Of a DNA stretch of 64,000 bases, positions 32,392-41,359 are shown piece after piece. A model generated the notes under the pieces. It made no database searches. It was given only the letters and a program-made list of their open reading frames with translations, and was not told the DNA's origin. Numbering within the stretch: the first letter of the stretch is position 1; the number at the start of each line of letters is the position of its first letter. Made by a program: the position numbers and the translations under genes. The DNA is taken from assembly GCA_014800685.1 (NCBI GenBank), contig JAAVFQ010000024.1, positions 1 to 64,000 on the forward strand. Direction: 5' to 3'. The stretch is from Bacteroidales bacterium (GTDB lineage Bacteria; Bacteroidota; Bacteroidia; Bacteroidales; Muribaculaceae).

Positions 32392-34308
32392 ATGCTAAAT
32401 AAAATTCGTTCCAATGATTACCTGAAGGCATCGATTGTGCTGACTATCGACGTCATCACATCGCTCGTTGCTTCCGGTCTTGTCCTTATCCTGTGCACAC
32501 TTCTCGGGGCTACTTTATCTCCACTTCTCATTATCTTTCCGTGGCTCGTAGGGGCATTCATCGCCTCTATCATCGCCTTCTATGCCACGCGAATCTACCG
32601 CTCCATCATCCGCTACTCCACTCTCCACGAGTTTGTGCAAATGTGCTTCGCGGTGGCATGCAAGGAGCTGATAATGTCTATCGTGGCCGGATGGATGATA
32701 GCCGCACGCTACATTTCTTCTCCAGCCCTCGCAGTAGTCCTCATTGCGCTTGACTTCTTTATCACCGTGGCTGCCATGCTCCTCATCAGAGTGCTGATGC
32801 TCATGGTATATCGCTTCCTTATCGGAAAAGTCAATAAAGACATAGGAGGCAATCGCGTGCTCATCTACGGCACCGACGAGAAAGCAGCCTCCACATTTAC
32901 CCGGCTCAGACATTCCCCTCACTATCAAGTGGTAGGATTTCTTGCCCCGGGCAAGCCTTCCGACAACAAACTGCTCCTCGGACTCCCCGTGCTTCACTTC
33001 CACGACCCGGAGGAAATTATCCGCATGAAAGAGAAAATGGGACTCTCCGGCCTCCTCTTCGCTCATCATGCCGACCTTCAGCATGAGAAAGACCGTCTCC
33101 TCACTCTCTCCCAGAAGACCGCGCTGAAGGTCTTCGTCGCTCCGGAGATAGATGAGGTCACCAACTCCTCTCAGCTCTCCCGCACCATCCGAAAAATAAA
33201 AATTGAAGATCTACTGGGACGCCCGGAGATTAAGATTCCCATGGAGGAGGTGAAACGGGGTCTCGCAGGCAAAGTGGTCATGGTCACCGGCGCGGCCGGC
33301 TCCATCGGCTCTGAATTATGCCGTCAGCTCGCCGGTCTTGGCGTGAGCCGTCTCATAATGCTCGACAATGCCGAAACACCTCTGCACAACGTCCGGCTTG
33401 AGTTTGAAGACAAATATCCCTGGCTGAACTTCGTCCCCGTAATCGGCGATGTCAGAAGCCGCCAGAGACTTGACTATATCTTCCGCCACTATCATCCCCA
33501 GGTGGTCTTTCATGCCGCTGCCTACAAGCATGTCCCCCTTATGGAGGAGAATCCTTGCGAAGCTGTCCTCGTCAACGTTGACGGCTCGAGAAACGTGGCC
33601 GATAAGTGCGTGGAGTATGATGTGGAGAAAATGGTCATGGTCTCCACCGATAAGGCTGTCAATCCTACCAATATCATGGGATGCACGAAACGCCTTGCCG
33701 AGATTTACGTGCAGTCGCTTGGCCTCGCTCTTGAAAAGGGTCTGGTGAAGGGGAAGACCACTTTCGTCACCACCCGCTTCGGCAATGTGTTAGGCTCCAA
33801 CGGCTCGGTCATACCTCGCTTCACTGAGCAGATAGAGCGCGGAGGCCCGGTCACTGTCACTGACCCTGAGATAAGACGTTTCTTCATGACCATCCCGGAG
33901 GCTTGCCGTCTGGTGATGGATGCCGCCACTATTGCTACCGGCACGCATATCTACGTCTTCGATATGGGCACTTCCATCAAGATTGCCGACCTTGCCAAAC
34001 GTATGATTCATCTTGCCGGCTATCGTCCCGATATCGACATCAATATCGAATATACCGGTCTGCGCCCCGGAGAAAAGCTCTATGAAGAGGTGCTCGCCAC
34101 TAAGGAAAACACTCTCCCCACCTCTCACAAACGAATTTTTGTGGCCAAAGTGCGCGAATATGAATATGAGACTGCCCGCAAGACCATGCTTCGCCTCAAG
34201 GAGCTTAGCGAGGCCGTGGATGTTCAGGAAATGGTGATCACTATGAAGCGCACGGTTCCTGAGTTCAAATCCAAGCACAGTGTCTTCGAGAAGTATGATG
34301 TGGACTGA
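32392..34308 (+). CDS. Membrane nucleotide-sugar 4,6-dehydratase, CapD/WbpM-like, 638 aa
   Basis: Four membrane segments lie in residues 15-150, then a CoA-binding-like Rossmann domain (about 150-280) and a C-terminal SDR domain with VTGAAGSIGSELCRQL at about 297. The catalytic region STDKAVNPTNIMGCTKRLAE carries the lysine and the variant (Met for Tyr) active-site pattern of the long UDP-GlcNAc 4,6-dehydratases. Length matches this class. It makes the first intermediate for 6-deoxy amino sugars in glycans, and is encoded alone with its own promoter. The exact sugar is inferred. Confidence 0.92.
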   Translation: MLNKIRSNDYLKASIVLTIDVITSLVASGLVLILCTLLGATLSPLLIIFPWLVGAFIASIIAFYATRIYRSIIRYSTLHEFVQMCFAVACKELIMSIVAGWMIAARYISSPALAVVLIALDFFITVAAMLLIRVLMLMVYRFLIGKVNKDIGGNRVLIYGTDEKAASTFTRLRHSPHYQVVGFLAPGKPSDNKLLLGLPVLHFHDPEEIIRMKEKMGLSGLLFAHHADLQHEKDRLLTLSQKTALKVFVAPEIDEVTNSSQLSRTIRKIKIEDLLGRPEIKIPMEEVKRGLAGKVVMVTGAAGSIGSELCRQLAGLGVSRLIMLDNAETPLHNVRLEFEDKYPWLNFVPVIGDVRSRQRLDYIFRHYHPQVVFHAAAYKHVPLMEENPCEAVLVNVDGSRNVADKCVEYDVEKMVMVSTDKAVNPTNIMGCTKRLAEIYVQSLGLALEKGLVKGKTTFVTTRFGNVLGSNGSVIPRFTEQIERGGPVTVTDPEIRRFFMTIPEACRLVMDAATIATGTHIYVFDMGTSIKIADLAKRMIHLAGYRPDIDINIEYTGLRPGEKLYEEVLATKENTLPTSHKRIFVAKVREYEYETARKTMLRLKELSEAVDVQEMVITMKRTVPEFKSKHSVFEKYDVD

Positions 34309-34361
34309 CCTTTCAAAAAAGACAGCTTAAAAATCTCTCACCAATTCTTACGGGTCTAAAA

Positions 34362-34391
34362 AAGCAGGGTGTGTCTTGACACATCCTGCTT
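34362..34391. terminator. Bidirectional terminator between convergent genes
   Basis: AAGCAGGGTGTGTC (34362-34375) pairs with GACACATCCTGCTT (34378-34391). A runs precede and T runs follow, so it can work for both the CapD-like gene (+) and the esterase gene (-). Confidence 0.8.
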
Positions 34392-34395
34392 AGTT

Positions 34396-35340
34396 TTATG
34401 GCCGCTTATTTCTCTTGCAGCAGGCCGGCGTGAAAAGGAATTGCAGCGGTATGTGCACTCGGCTTCGCCAGGCATCCTCATTGTGTGTGGCTCCTTCGGC
34501 CACTACGGTCATGAAGTTGACACCCTCTTCATACCCCCTCTTCTTGGCTATGGAGTCGGCTACCGGCTGCCAGGGAGCATAATTTTCATCGTAGGCTCCG
34601 GTGCCATAATCGAAATAGAGTCGGTGGCCTGAGGGTGAGGGCAGACGTTCCCGCATATATTCCATCATTGCCTCCGGGAAGCATCCCTTATCTTCATTGC
34701 TTCCTACCCAGTGGGTGGATAGACAACCGGCTCCTCCAAACACCTCCGGATACTCGCTCAGAAGATAGAGCGACATCAAGCCGCCCATGCTGGAGCCCAT
34801 GACGTAGGTCTCTTCCGGCGCCGGGCTGACGTTATAGTTGGCGTCGATAAATGGTTTCAGCGTCTCTACGATAAAGGCTGCATAACGGGCGCCACGAAGC
34901 TCGCCAGCAGTGATTTTACCCATTGAGTCAAGCTCACAGGCTGCATAATCCAAAGCTCTTTGCGGACAGAGATCACCTATTCTCGTCCCGGCCACGCTAT
35001 GGATTCCGACTATCAGGGGCGCATAAATCCTTTTGGCATTTTCAAGCGAATCGGCCACTACGTCCATTTCCCAGCTCTGGCCGTTCCATGTAGTGTTTTT
35101 ATCAAAGAGATTCTGGCCGTCGTGCATATAGAGCACACTGCGCGGCTCCTCGCCATAGCGATATGAAGCCGGCATCCATACGTCTATTGTCAGCGTATCG
35201 CCCATCTGCGGCGAAAAGATGCGATGACGCTCTATTGCTCCGCTGTCGGCGGTTTGCAGAGGGGTGGTCGCTCCCGTATGAAGCGTAAGGGCTGCTACTG
35301 CAAGGAGGCATGCCGGAATAACTTTACTTTTCATGAGCAT
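34396..35340 (-). CDS. Secreted alpha/beta-hydrolase esterase, 314 aa
   Basis: A signal peptide (about residues 1-24) is followed by an esterase-D/Fes-type alpha/beta-hydrolase. The nucleophile is S184 in MGSSMGG, the oxyanion loop is YMHDGQNLFD (about 71-80), and the catalytic His is in GATHNEDAW near residue 287. Family members hydrolyse esters such as siderophores, feruloyl sugars or acylated glycans; the substrate here is not visible from context. It is the last gene of purC-menG-esterase, starting 10 bp after menG. Confidence 0.85.
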   Translation of the reverse strand: MLMKSKVIPACLLAVAALTLHTGATTPLQTADSGAIERHRIFSPQMGDTLTIDVWMPASYRYGEEPRSVLYMHDGQNLFDKNTTWNGQSWEMDVVADSLENAKRIYAPLIVGIHSVAGTRIGDLCPQRALDYAACELDSMGKITAGELRGARYAAFIVETLKPFIDANYNVSPAPEETYVMGSSMGGLMSLYLLSEYPEVFGGAGCLSTHWVGSNEDKGCFPEAMMEYMRERLPSPSGHRLYFDYGTGAYDENYAPWQPVADSIAKKRGYEEGVNFMTVVAEGATHNEDAWRSRVHIPLQFLFTPACCKRNKRP

Positions 35341-35350
35341 ATATGAAATT

Positions 35351-36139
35351 TTAAGGACGTGGAGTTTTGGGGCGGAATGCCGTGTATATAGTGACAGCTC
35401 CCGGAAAGAGCGAACGGAAGGAGGCGGAAGCGAAGCCTACTTGCTCCATAAGTCCCGTCATTCGCTCACGCTGGGGGCAGGCAGCGATGCTCTCAGGCAG
35501 ATAGGTATATGCGCGCGAATCGCCGCTCACCAGCCTCCCCACAAGTGGAATAAGACCGCGCGAATATATGCGGTAGCCAAGATGCATAAGGGGGTTTTCA
35601 GGTTCGGAAAGCTCTATGACGCATATCATCCCCCCCGGCTTCAGCACACGAAGCATTTCGCCATATCCCTTAGCCAGTTCCTGAAAATTTCTCACTCCAT
35701 AAGCCACAGTCACCACATCGAATGTCTCCGCCTCAAAGGGGAGTGCGAGGCAGTCGGCTTTGCTGAAGCTCACCTTTTCGGCCACGCCGGGACGCGCGGC
35801 AGCCTTTTCGCGCGCAACCTTGAGCATCCCTTCGGAAAGGTCAATTCCGGTGATTGCGGCATCAGGAAATATCTCATGCATCCTGAGCGCCACATCCCCC
35901 GTGCCTGTGGCCACATCGAGTATCCTTTCGTGAGGGTGGTCGGCGAGCATTTTCAGCGCCTTGTCCCGCCATGCCCTGTGCATTCCGAAGGTCATGGCCG
36001 TATTCATAAAGTCATAGGCCGGCGCGATAGAGTCAAACATTTCCTCCACCTGTTCCCCCTTGGCACGAGTGTCTGTGTACGGGTCGACCGATTCCACCCG
36101 AGGGGAACCGGTCGACACACATTTTTTATTATCTTTCAT
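35351..36139 (-). CDS. ubiE: Demethylmenaquinone methyltransferase, 262 aa
   Basis: This SAM-dependent methyltransferase makes menaquinone from demethylmenaquinone (also called MenG). The SAM-binding motif is LDVATGTGDVALRM, followed by GIDLSEGMLKVAREK, and the family signature VAYGVRNF. The segment FDSIAPAYDFMNTAMTFG near residue 35 is diagnostic for UbiE/MenG. Length normal. It lies 32 bp after purC. In this strictly menaquinone-using group the menaquinone role is expected. Confidence 0.96.
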   Translation of the reverse strand: MKDNKKCVSTGSPRVESVDPYTDTRAKGEQVEEMFDSIAPAYDFMNTAMTFGMHRAWRDKALKMLADHPHERILDVATGTGDVALRMHEIFPDAAITGIDLSEGMLKVAREKAAARPGVAEKVSFSKADCLALPFEAETFDVVTVAYGVRNFQELAKGYGEMLRVLKPGGMICVIELSEPENPLMHLGYRIYSRGLIPLVGRLVSGDSRAYTYLPESIAACPQRERMTGLMEQVGFASASFRSLFPGAVTIYTAFRPKTPRP

Positions 36140-36171
36140 TTTTCAGATGCAGACGCAATAATGTCTATGGC

Positions 36172-37116
36172 TCAGAGCTGCGCCAGACATTTCTCTGTAT
36201 TGTCATAAATGCGGGCGGCCAGATCAGCCTCATCCGCCGGCACGAATTTCTCGCCGGTGATGCTTTCGTAGAGCTCTATATATCTCTGCGACACCTCCTT
36301 GCAATATTCAGGAGTCATCTCAGGCACTTTCTGGCCGGGCTTGCCCATAAATCCATTTGCTATCAGCCATTTACGCACAAACTCTTTGGAGAGCTGACGC
36401 TGCTCCTCTCCCTTTTCGAAGCGTTTGGCATACTCATCGGCATAGAAATAGCGCGAGGAGTCGGGGGTGTGTATCTCATCGATAAGAATCACCTTGCCGT
36501 CATGAAGTCCGAATTCATATTTGGTGTCCACGAGAATAAGACCGCGGTCGGCGGCCATCTCGCTGCCACGGGCGAAGAGGGCGAGCGCATATTTCTCCAC
36601 CTGCTCATAGACATCTTCGGGCACTATACCCTGAGCGATTATCTCCTCGCGGGAAATATTCTCATCATGACCGGCATCGGCCTTAGTAGTAGGAGTAAGG
36701 ATGGGATGAGGGAGACGCTCATTCTCACGGAGGCCTTCAGGAAGAGCCACGCCACATATCTCACGCTTGCCGGCTGCATATTCCCTCCAGGCCGAGCCTG
36801 CGAGATAGCCGCGCACTATCATCTCTATCTTCAGAGGCTCGCACTTGAGGCCGACGGTCACCATCGGGTCGGGCACGGCGATTTTCCAGTTAGGCACGAT
36901 GTCGGCCGTAGCGTCAAGAAATTTCGCAGCTATCTGATTGAGCACCTGCCCCTTGTAGGGTATCCCTTCGGGGAGGATTACGTCAAAGGCGGAGATGCGG
37001 TCGGTAGCCACCATTACGAGATATTTGTCATCTATGTCATAGACATCACGCACTTTTCCGTGATAGAGAGATTTCTGTCCCTTGAAGGAGTAATCAGTGT
37101 TGGTAAGGGTATTCAT
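36172..37116 (-). CDS. purC: Phosphoribosylaminoimidazole-succinocarboxamide synthase, 314 aa
   Basis: PurC (SAICAR synthetase) joins CAIR and aspartate in purine synthesis. Diagnostic segments are [26 protein letters not shown] near the N-terminus (split over about residues 20-45), the [12 protein letters not shown] motif, and LVDTKYEFG with [11 protein letters not shown]. Length matches the longer Bacteroidales and yeast-like form. Its upstream region carries a full 186-bp copy of the dispersed repeat (37147-37332) ending 30 bp before the start codon. Confidence 0.97.
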   Translation of the reverse strand: MNTLTNTDYSFKGQKSLYHGKVRDVYDIDDKYLVMVATDRISAFDVILPEGIPYKGQVLNQIAAKFLDATADIVPNWKIAVPDPMVTVGLKCEPLKIEMIVRGYLAGSAWREYAAGKREICGVALPEGLRENERLPHPILTPTTKADAGHDENISREEIIAQGIVPEDVYEQVEKYALALFARGSEMAADRGLILVDTKYEFGLHDGKVILIDEIHTPDSSRYFYADEYAKRFEKGEEQRQLSKEFVRKWLIANGFMGKPGQKVPEMTPEYCKEVSQRYIELYESITGEKFVPADEADLAARIYDNTEKCLAQL

Positions 37117-37146
37117 CGGGTTAAATTAATCTAATGTTTAATTCGG

Positions 37147-37332
37147 TAAGTAAGTGAGAAAAATTAATGTACATATAAAACGAAGGTATTTTGGAGATAA
37201 TTTCGAGGCGAAACGAAGGAAGATATAAGCATATCTGACTGAGAGACAACGTGAAATTAGCCCAAAAGGGCAAGTTTTATGGTACAAGAGTCTTCATCTC
37301 ACATATATCGTTTAATTTTTCGAAATTACTTA
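37147..37332 (+). repeat. Full-length copy of the TAAGTAAGT repeat family (186 bp)
   Basis: Starts TAAGTAAGTGAGAAAAATTA and ends CGTTTAATTTTT...ATTACTTA, giving imperfect inverted ends of about 21 bp. The core contains AATTTCGAGGCGAAACGAAG, a hairpin AGATAT-AAGC-ATATCT and GACTGAGAGACAAC. The copies at 17639 and 47582 share length, ends and core. It lies between purC and the GNAT gene. No frame inside resembles a transposase. Confidence 0.9.
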
Positions 37333-37349
37333 AAAAAATAAACTCAATC

Positions 37350-38480
37350 TTATTTAAGATTTTTTGCAAAGGAGCGGCGTCGGCGGTGCTGTCTGTTCTC
37401 AAAGAGTTCCCACTGGCTCTGCACCTTGTTGTTAGTCTCCATTTCCGGGTTTGATTCAGCATATTTATATCCCAGTCTCTGATAGTGGGGTATAAGGTCA
37501 GTGAATAGTAGTGCATTGACGCCTTTGCTCTGAAATTCGGGCTTTACAGCCACGAGCAGCAAGTCTACCCGGTCGTTCTTCCCCTTAAGCCCTTTGAGCA
37601 GATGATACCATCCGAAGGGGAACAGGCGACCGCCCGACTTCTGAAGCGCACGGCTCATGGAGGGCATGGAGATGCCGACTCCCACGAGGCGTTTCTCGCG
37701 GTCTACTATCAGAGTGACCAGATCGAGATTCAGCAGTCCGAGGTATATGTCTATGTAATATTGTATCTGCCGGTCAGACAGTTTTGAATACTCATATAGG
37801 CCTGCGTAGGCATCATTGATTAAGTGGAAGAGGGCCTCGCCATAGTCAGCTTTCAGCTGCTTGCGGTTCTTATATTTCAGCACCTCGAAGCCGAATTTTT
37901 TCCTCACTATCTCGGCCACGCGGGCATAGCGCTCGGGAATGGCTTCAGGGACGGTCATCAGAAATTCCACCCAGTCTGACTCCTTCTCATATCCGAGTTT
38001 CTCAAGATGCTGCGGATAGTATGGATAATTGTAGATGGTGGCCATCGTGGAGAGCTCGTCAAATCCCTCCACGAGCATACCCTCATGGTCAAGGTCGGTG
38101 AAGCCGAGCGGCCCTATGAGTTTATCTTTCCCTTTTGAGCGGGCCCAGTCCTCCACAGCCTTCATCAGAGCTGCCGAGACCTCCTCATCATCTATGAAGT
38201 CTATGAAGCCGAAGCGGGCATTATTGTGGCCATGGTCTTTATTGACCTGATTATTGATGATTCCGGCAATGCGTCCCACGGGCTTTCCGTCACGATAAGC
38301 CATGAAATAGGCCGCCTCGCAGAAGTCGAAGGCGGGATTTTCCGAGGGGAGAAGCGTGTTGACATCATCACTAATCAGTGGGGGCACGTAGTAAGGGTTG
38401 CCTTTATAGAGATCTATCTGAAACTGAGTGAATCGCTTCAGACTGCTCTTTGTGGGCTCTATTCGTTTGATTTCTACCAT
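37350..38480 (-). CDS. GNAT-like N-acetyltransferase family protein, 376 aa
   Basis: The protein has a conserved N-terminal half (KRFTQFQIDLYKGNPYYVPPL, then DFCEAAYFMAYRDGKPVGRIAGIINNQ, a GNAT-type beta-alpha unit) and a second GNAT-like half near residues 270-350 (RVDLLLVAVKPEFQSKGVNALLFTDL). Large double-GNAT proteins of this kind are widespread in Bacteroidota and uncharacterised. It lies 15 bp after the pseudokinase gene in the yqeY-serS operon direction. The acyl acceptor is unknown. Confidence 0.75.
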   Translation of the reverse strand: MVEIKRIEPTKSSLKRFTQFQIDLYKGNPYYVPPLISDDVNTLLPSENPAFDFCEAAYFMAYRDGKPVGRIAGIINNQVNKDHGHNNARFGFIDFIDDEEVSAALMKAVEDWARSKGKDKLIGPLGFTDLDHEGMLVEGFDELSTMATIYNYPYYPQHLEKLGYEKESDWVEFLMTVPEAIPERYARVAEIVRKKFGFEVLKYKNRKQLKADYGEALFHLINDAYAGLYEYSKLSDRQIQYYIDIYLGLLNLDLVTLIVDREKRLVGVGISMPSMSRALQKSGGRLFPFGWYHLLKGLKGKNDRVDLLLVAVKPEFQSKGVNALLFTDLIPHYQRLGYKYAESNPEMETNNKVQSQWELFENRQHRRRRSFAKNLK

Positions 38481-38495
38481 GCTTGGGAGTCTTTA

Positions 38496-39269
38496 TTACA
38501 TCGACACTGTAAGCCAGATTATCAGAGCGGCCATTATGGCGATGAAGATGCAGAGGATGACGTAAATCTGATTGGCCGAACGCTTTTCTATGGCGAGCTC
38601 CACTTGAGGAATGGAGTGGAAAGGATGAGCGGGGTCCACGCATTTGTCGGCCACCTTGCGCAGACGGGGAAGCTTGGCGGGGAGATGGTCGAGCACTTCA
38701 AGAAGCACGCGGCCATAGCTCTCTATATCCTCTTGCGTGTCCTGCTCGGAGAGGGAATCTGTCTGGTCATAACCCACGTTGATAAGCTTCAGATTCTCAT
38801 TATATTCGGTGAAGATAATGTTGTCCGGGGAAATAGGCTCGTGGATTATGTGATTCTCCTGAATATACTCCATGGCGTCGAGGAGCTGAGTCTCAAGCCT
38901 GCGGATAATCTTAGGCGTGAGGCGCTTTTCATCTATAAGCCTGCGGAGGGAATATCCATAGACGTCGTCGGTGATGATGGCCATTCCCACGCCGGGCACA
39001 TCCTCGAGGTCATTGACCATCACGATGTTGGGATGAGCCAGGTTATATCTGGTGTCAAACTCATGTTCGAGGCGCTTGCGATATTCGGGATTATCCCTGT
39101 ATTCCTTCTTGAGTGCCTTGAGCATGACCCATTTGCCATGTTTCTTCACGGTGTAGACGTCATAATATTTCTCTTCCCATTCGGGGAGGAGCGTCAGGTC
39201 GCTCCAACGTCCTGAGGGGTCGTTGATGGGAATTTTCTTCTCCTCTTTGCTTACGTATCCTTCTGCCAT
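38496..39269 (-). CDS. Tail-anchored protein kinase-like protein, probable pseudokinase, 257 aa
   Basis: The fold of a Hanks-type kinase is recognisable: VMLKAL with the ATP-site lysine K51, a helix-C glutamate around E68-E70, the HRD loop replaced by H143-E-P with SPDN150 following, and the DFG motif replaced by N164-V-G. Thus the catalytic Asp and the metal-binding Asp are both missing. A single membrane helix (about 234-254) closes the protein, so the kinase-like domain should face the cytoplasm. The frame runs further upstream, but MAEGYVSKEE at 39269 is chosen because the upstream part overlaps serS in another frame. It sits between serS and a GNAT protein. Confidence 0.75.
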   Translation of the reverse strand: MAEGYVSKEEKKIPINDPSGRWSDLTLLPEWEEKYYDVYTVKKHGKWVMLKALKKEYRDNPEYRKRLEHEFDTRYNLAHPNIVMVNDLEDVPGVGMAIITDDVYGYSLRRLIDEKRLTPKIIRRLETQLLDAMEYIQENHIIHEPISPDNIIFTEYNENLKLINVGYDQTDSLSEQDTQEDIESYGRVLLEVLDHLPAKLPRLRKVADKCVDPAHPFHSIPQVELAIEKRSANQIYVILCIFIAIMAALIIWLTVSM

Positions 39270-39340
39270 AATTCGGAGTATATAGGGGGGGGTAGTTAAT
39301 ATTTTTGAAACTTGCTTTTGCCGTCTGCCGGGGACTCCTG

Positions 39341-40612
39341 TCAGTCTATAATGTCGAAGCCCGTATATTTGCGCAGACACTCAGGGATGATTATCCCCTC
39401 CGGGGTCTGATTATTCTCAAGCAGAGCGGCGACGATTCTGGGGAGGGCCAGAGCCGAGCCGTTGAGGGTGTGGCAGAGGCGGATTTTCTTCTCCTCGTCA
39501 CGATAGCGGCATTTCAGACGATTGGCCTGATAAGTCTCGAAGTTGGAGACTGAAGAGACCTCCAGCCAGCGGCCCTGCGCGGCGCTGTAGACCTCGAAGT
39601 CAAAGGTGATGGCCGAGGTGAAAGAGAGGTCGCCGCCGCAGAGTCTGAGTATATGCCAGGGGAGGCCGAGCTTTTCGAGAAGTCCCTGCACGTGGTCTTT
39701 CATCTCCTCAAGGGCGGCGTAGGAGTTCTCCGGCTTCTCTATTCGCACTATCTCCACCTTATCAAACTGGTGCAGACGATTGAGGCCTCTCACATCCTTT
39801 CCGTAGCTTCCTGCTTCGCGGCGCCAGCAGGGGGAGTAGGCGCAATTTTTGCGGGGCAGGGAGTCGCCGGGTAGTATCTCGTCACGATAGATATTGGTGA
39901 CGGGCACTTCGGCCGTGGGGATGAGGTAGAGGTTATCCTGAGTGACGTGATACATCTGACCCTCTTTGTCGGGGAGCTGGCCGGTGCCATATCCGCTCGC
40001 CTCGTTAACCACGAAGGGGGGCTCTACTTCCACATATCCGGCCTTCCAGGCTTCATCGAGGAAGAACTGGATGAGGGCTCGCTGCAGGCGGGCGCCTTTA
40101 CCCACATAAAAGGGGAAGCCGGCTCCGGTCACCTTCACTCCCGTCTCGAAGTCTATGAGATTATATTTCTTTGCGAGGTCCCAGTGAGGGAGAGCGTCGG
40201 GGCCGAGTTCGGGTATTTCACCGCCGGTCTTCTCCACTACATTGTCGGCCTCTGACTTTCCTTCCGGCACATTCTCATTGGGAAGATTAGGCACTCCGAG
40301 CAGCAGATTGGTCATCTCGGCGGCAGCCTCATCCAGGCGGCTCTGCATCTCTTTCTGCGCCTCTTTTATACGGGCCACTTCGGCCTTAACCTTTTCAGCC
40401 TCTTCGCGGTTGCCCTCCTTCATCAGGGCTCCGATAGAGGCGGCAAGCTTCTTCAGGCGAGAGGCATCGGCCTCTGTAGATGCCTGAAGGGAGCGGCGCT
40501 CGGTGTCGGCCTTCAGTATTCTCTCTATCACTTCACGTCCGTCAAATCCCTTGACGGCAAGGCGGCTAATCACATATTCCGGATCAGCCTTTATAGTGGC
40601 AAGTGTCAGCAT
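39341..40612 (-). CDS. serS: Serine--tRNA ligase, 423 aa
   Basis: This class II synthetase charges tRNA-Ser (and tRNA-Sec where present). The N-terminal coiled-coil arm (about residues 30-105, rich in Glu, Lys and Arg) binds the tRNA extra arm. Class II motif 2 is seen at SPCWRREAGSYGKDVRGLNRLHQF, and motif 3 at NGSALALPRIVAALLENNQ. Length is normal. It is second in an operon after the YqeY-like gene, 28 bp apart. Confidence 0.98.
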   Translation of the reverse strand: MLTLATIKADPEYVISRLAVKGFDGREVIERILKADTERRSLQASTEADASRLKKLAASIGALMKEGNREEAEKVKAEVARIKEAQKEMQSRLDEAAAEMTNLLLGVPNLPNENVPEGKSEADNVVEKTGGEIPELGPDALPHWDLAKKYNLIDFETGVKVTGAGFPFYVGKGARLQRALIQFFLDEAWKAGYVEVEPPFVVNEASGYGTGQLPDKEGQMYHVTQDNLYLIPTAEVPVTNIYRDEILPGDSLPRKNCAYSPCWRREAGSYGKDVRGLNRLHQFDKVEIVRIEKPENSYAALEEMKDHVQGLLEKLGLPWHILRLCGGDLSFTSAITFDFEVYSAAQGRWLEVSSVSNFETYQANRLKCRYRDEEKKIRLCHTLNGSALALPRIVAALLENNQTPEGIIIPECLRKYTGFDIID

Positions 40613-40640
40613 AAGTATATCGGATATTTTTCAGAGAGAA

Positions 40641-41096
40641 TTAGAGAGTGTTCAAGATATTCTTCACTGCCTCGGAGACTGCGCGCCCCTCTGCGCGCCC
40701 GGCAAGACGCTTGGTGGCCACGCCCATCACTTTACCCATATCACGAGGCCCGGCGGCTCCCGTCTCGGCGATTATGGCGCGTATCTCGGCCTCAAGCTCC
40801 TCTCCGCTGAGCTGCTTGGGGAGATACTCTTCGAGAACGGCTGCCTCTGCAAGCTCACCCTCTGCAAGCTCCGGACGATTATTCTCGGTATATATTTTTG
40901 CGCTCTCCTTGCGCTGCTTCACCATCTTCACCAAAATGCGGGTAGCAGTCTCATCGGAAAGCTCTCCATTGGCTCCCTTGGCTGTCTTTGCTTCCAGAAA
41001 TTCTTTTTTGGCACCGCGAAGTGCTTCCAGGCGTACTTTGTCGCGAGCGAGCATCGCTTTCTTGATGTCTTCGCTTATTTTATCGAATAAATCCAT
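40641..41096 (-). CDS. GatB/YqeY domain protein, 151 aa
   Basis: A helical protein of the YqeY family: KISEDIKKAMLARDKVRLEALRG at the N-terminus, then LVKMVKQRKESAKIY, EEYLPKQLSGEEL and GKVMGVATKRLAGRAEG. The family shares the tail domain of the GatB amidotransferase subunit and is thought to act on or near tRNA, but its function is not settled. It is the first gene after the consensus promoter at 41172-41203 and precedes serS. Confidence 0.93.
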   Translation of the reverse strand: MDLFDKISEDIKKAMLARDKVRLEALRGAKKEFLEAKTAKGANGELSDETATRILVKMVKQRKESAKIYTENNRPELAEGELAEAAVLEEYLPKQLSGEELEAEIRAIIAETGAAGPRDMGKVMGVATKRLAGRAEGRAVSEAVKNILNTL

Positions 41097-41171
41097 TTCA
41101 AGTAAACTCTGATATTTTCATTTACCGGCCGCACGAACGCCAATATGCCTCCGGCGGTCTTTTACAAGATA

Positions 41172-41203
41172 CAAAAGTAAGAAAAAATCGCATTCCTTGC
41201 AAC
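41172..41203 (-). promoter_or_regulatory. Promoter of the yqeY-serS operon
   Basis: Minus strand: GTTG (41200-41203), exactly 20 nt, then TACTTTTG (41172-41179). The leader is about 70 nt. Confidence 0.75.
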
Positions 41204-41306
41204 TTTAAGGCTTATTTTATTTTTAACCGCATGAATCTCAGACATTTATTTATACCACCCATTTCCTCTTCTTCTCCCGGATTTTACCACATGGCGTTGA
41301 CTCGGA

Positions 41307-41338
41307 TTTGCATTTGTCAAATAAAGATTGTATCTTTA
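41307..41338 (+). promoter_or_regulatory. Promoter of the glycosyltransferase gene
   Basis: TTTG (41307-41310), exactly 20 nt, TATCTTTA (41331-41338), one mismatch in the last base of the -7 box. It lies inside the extended frame upstream of 41360, which argues for the downstream start. Confidence 0.65.
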
Positions 41339-41359
41339 CTCCCAGAAATTGCCTTACCA

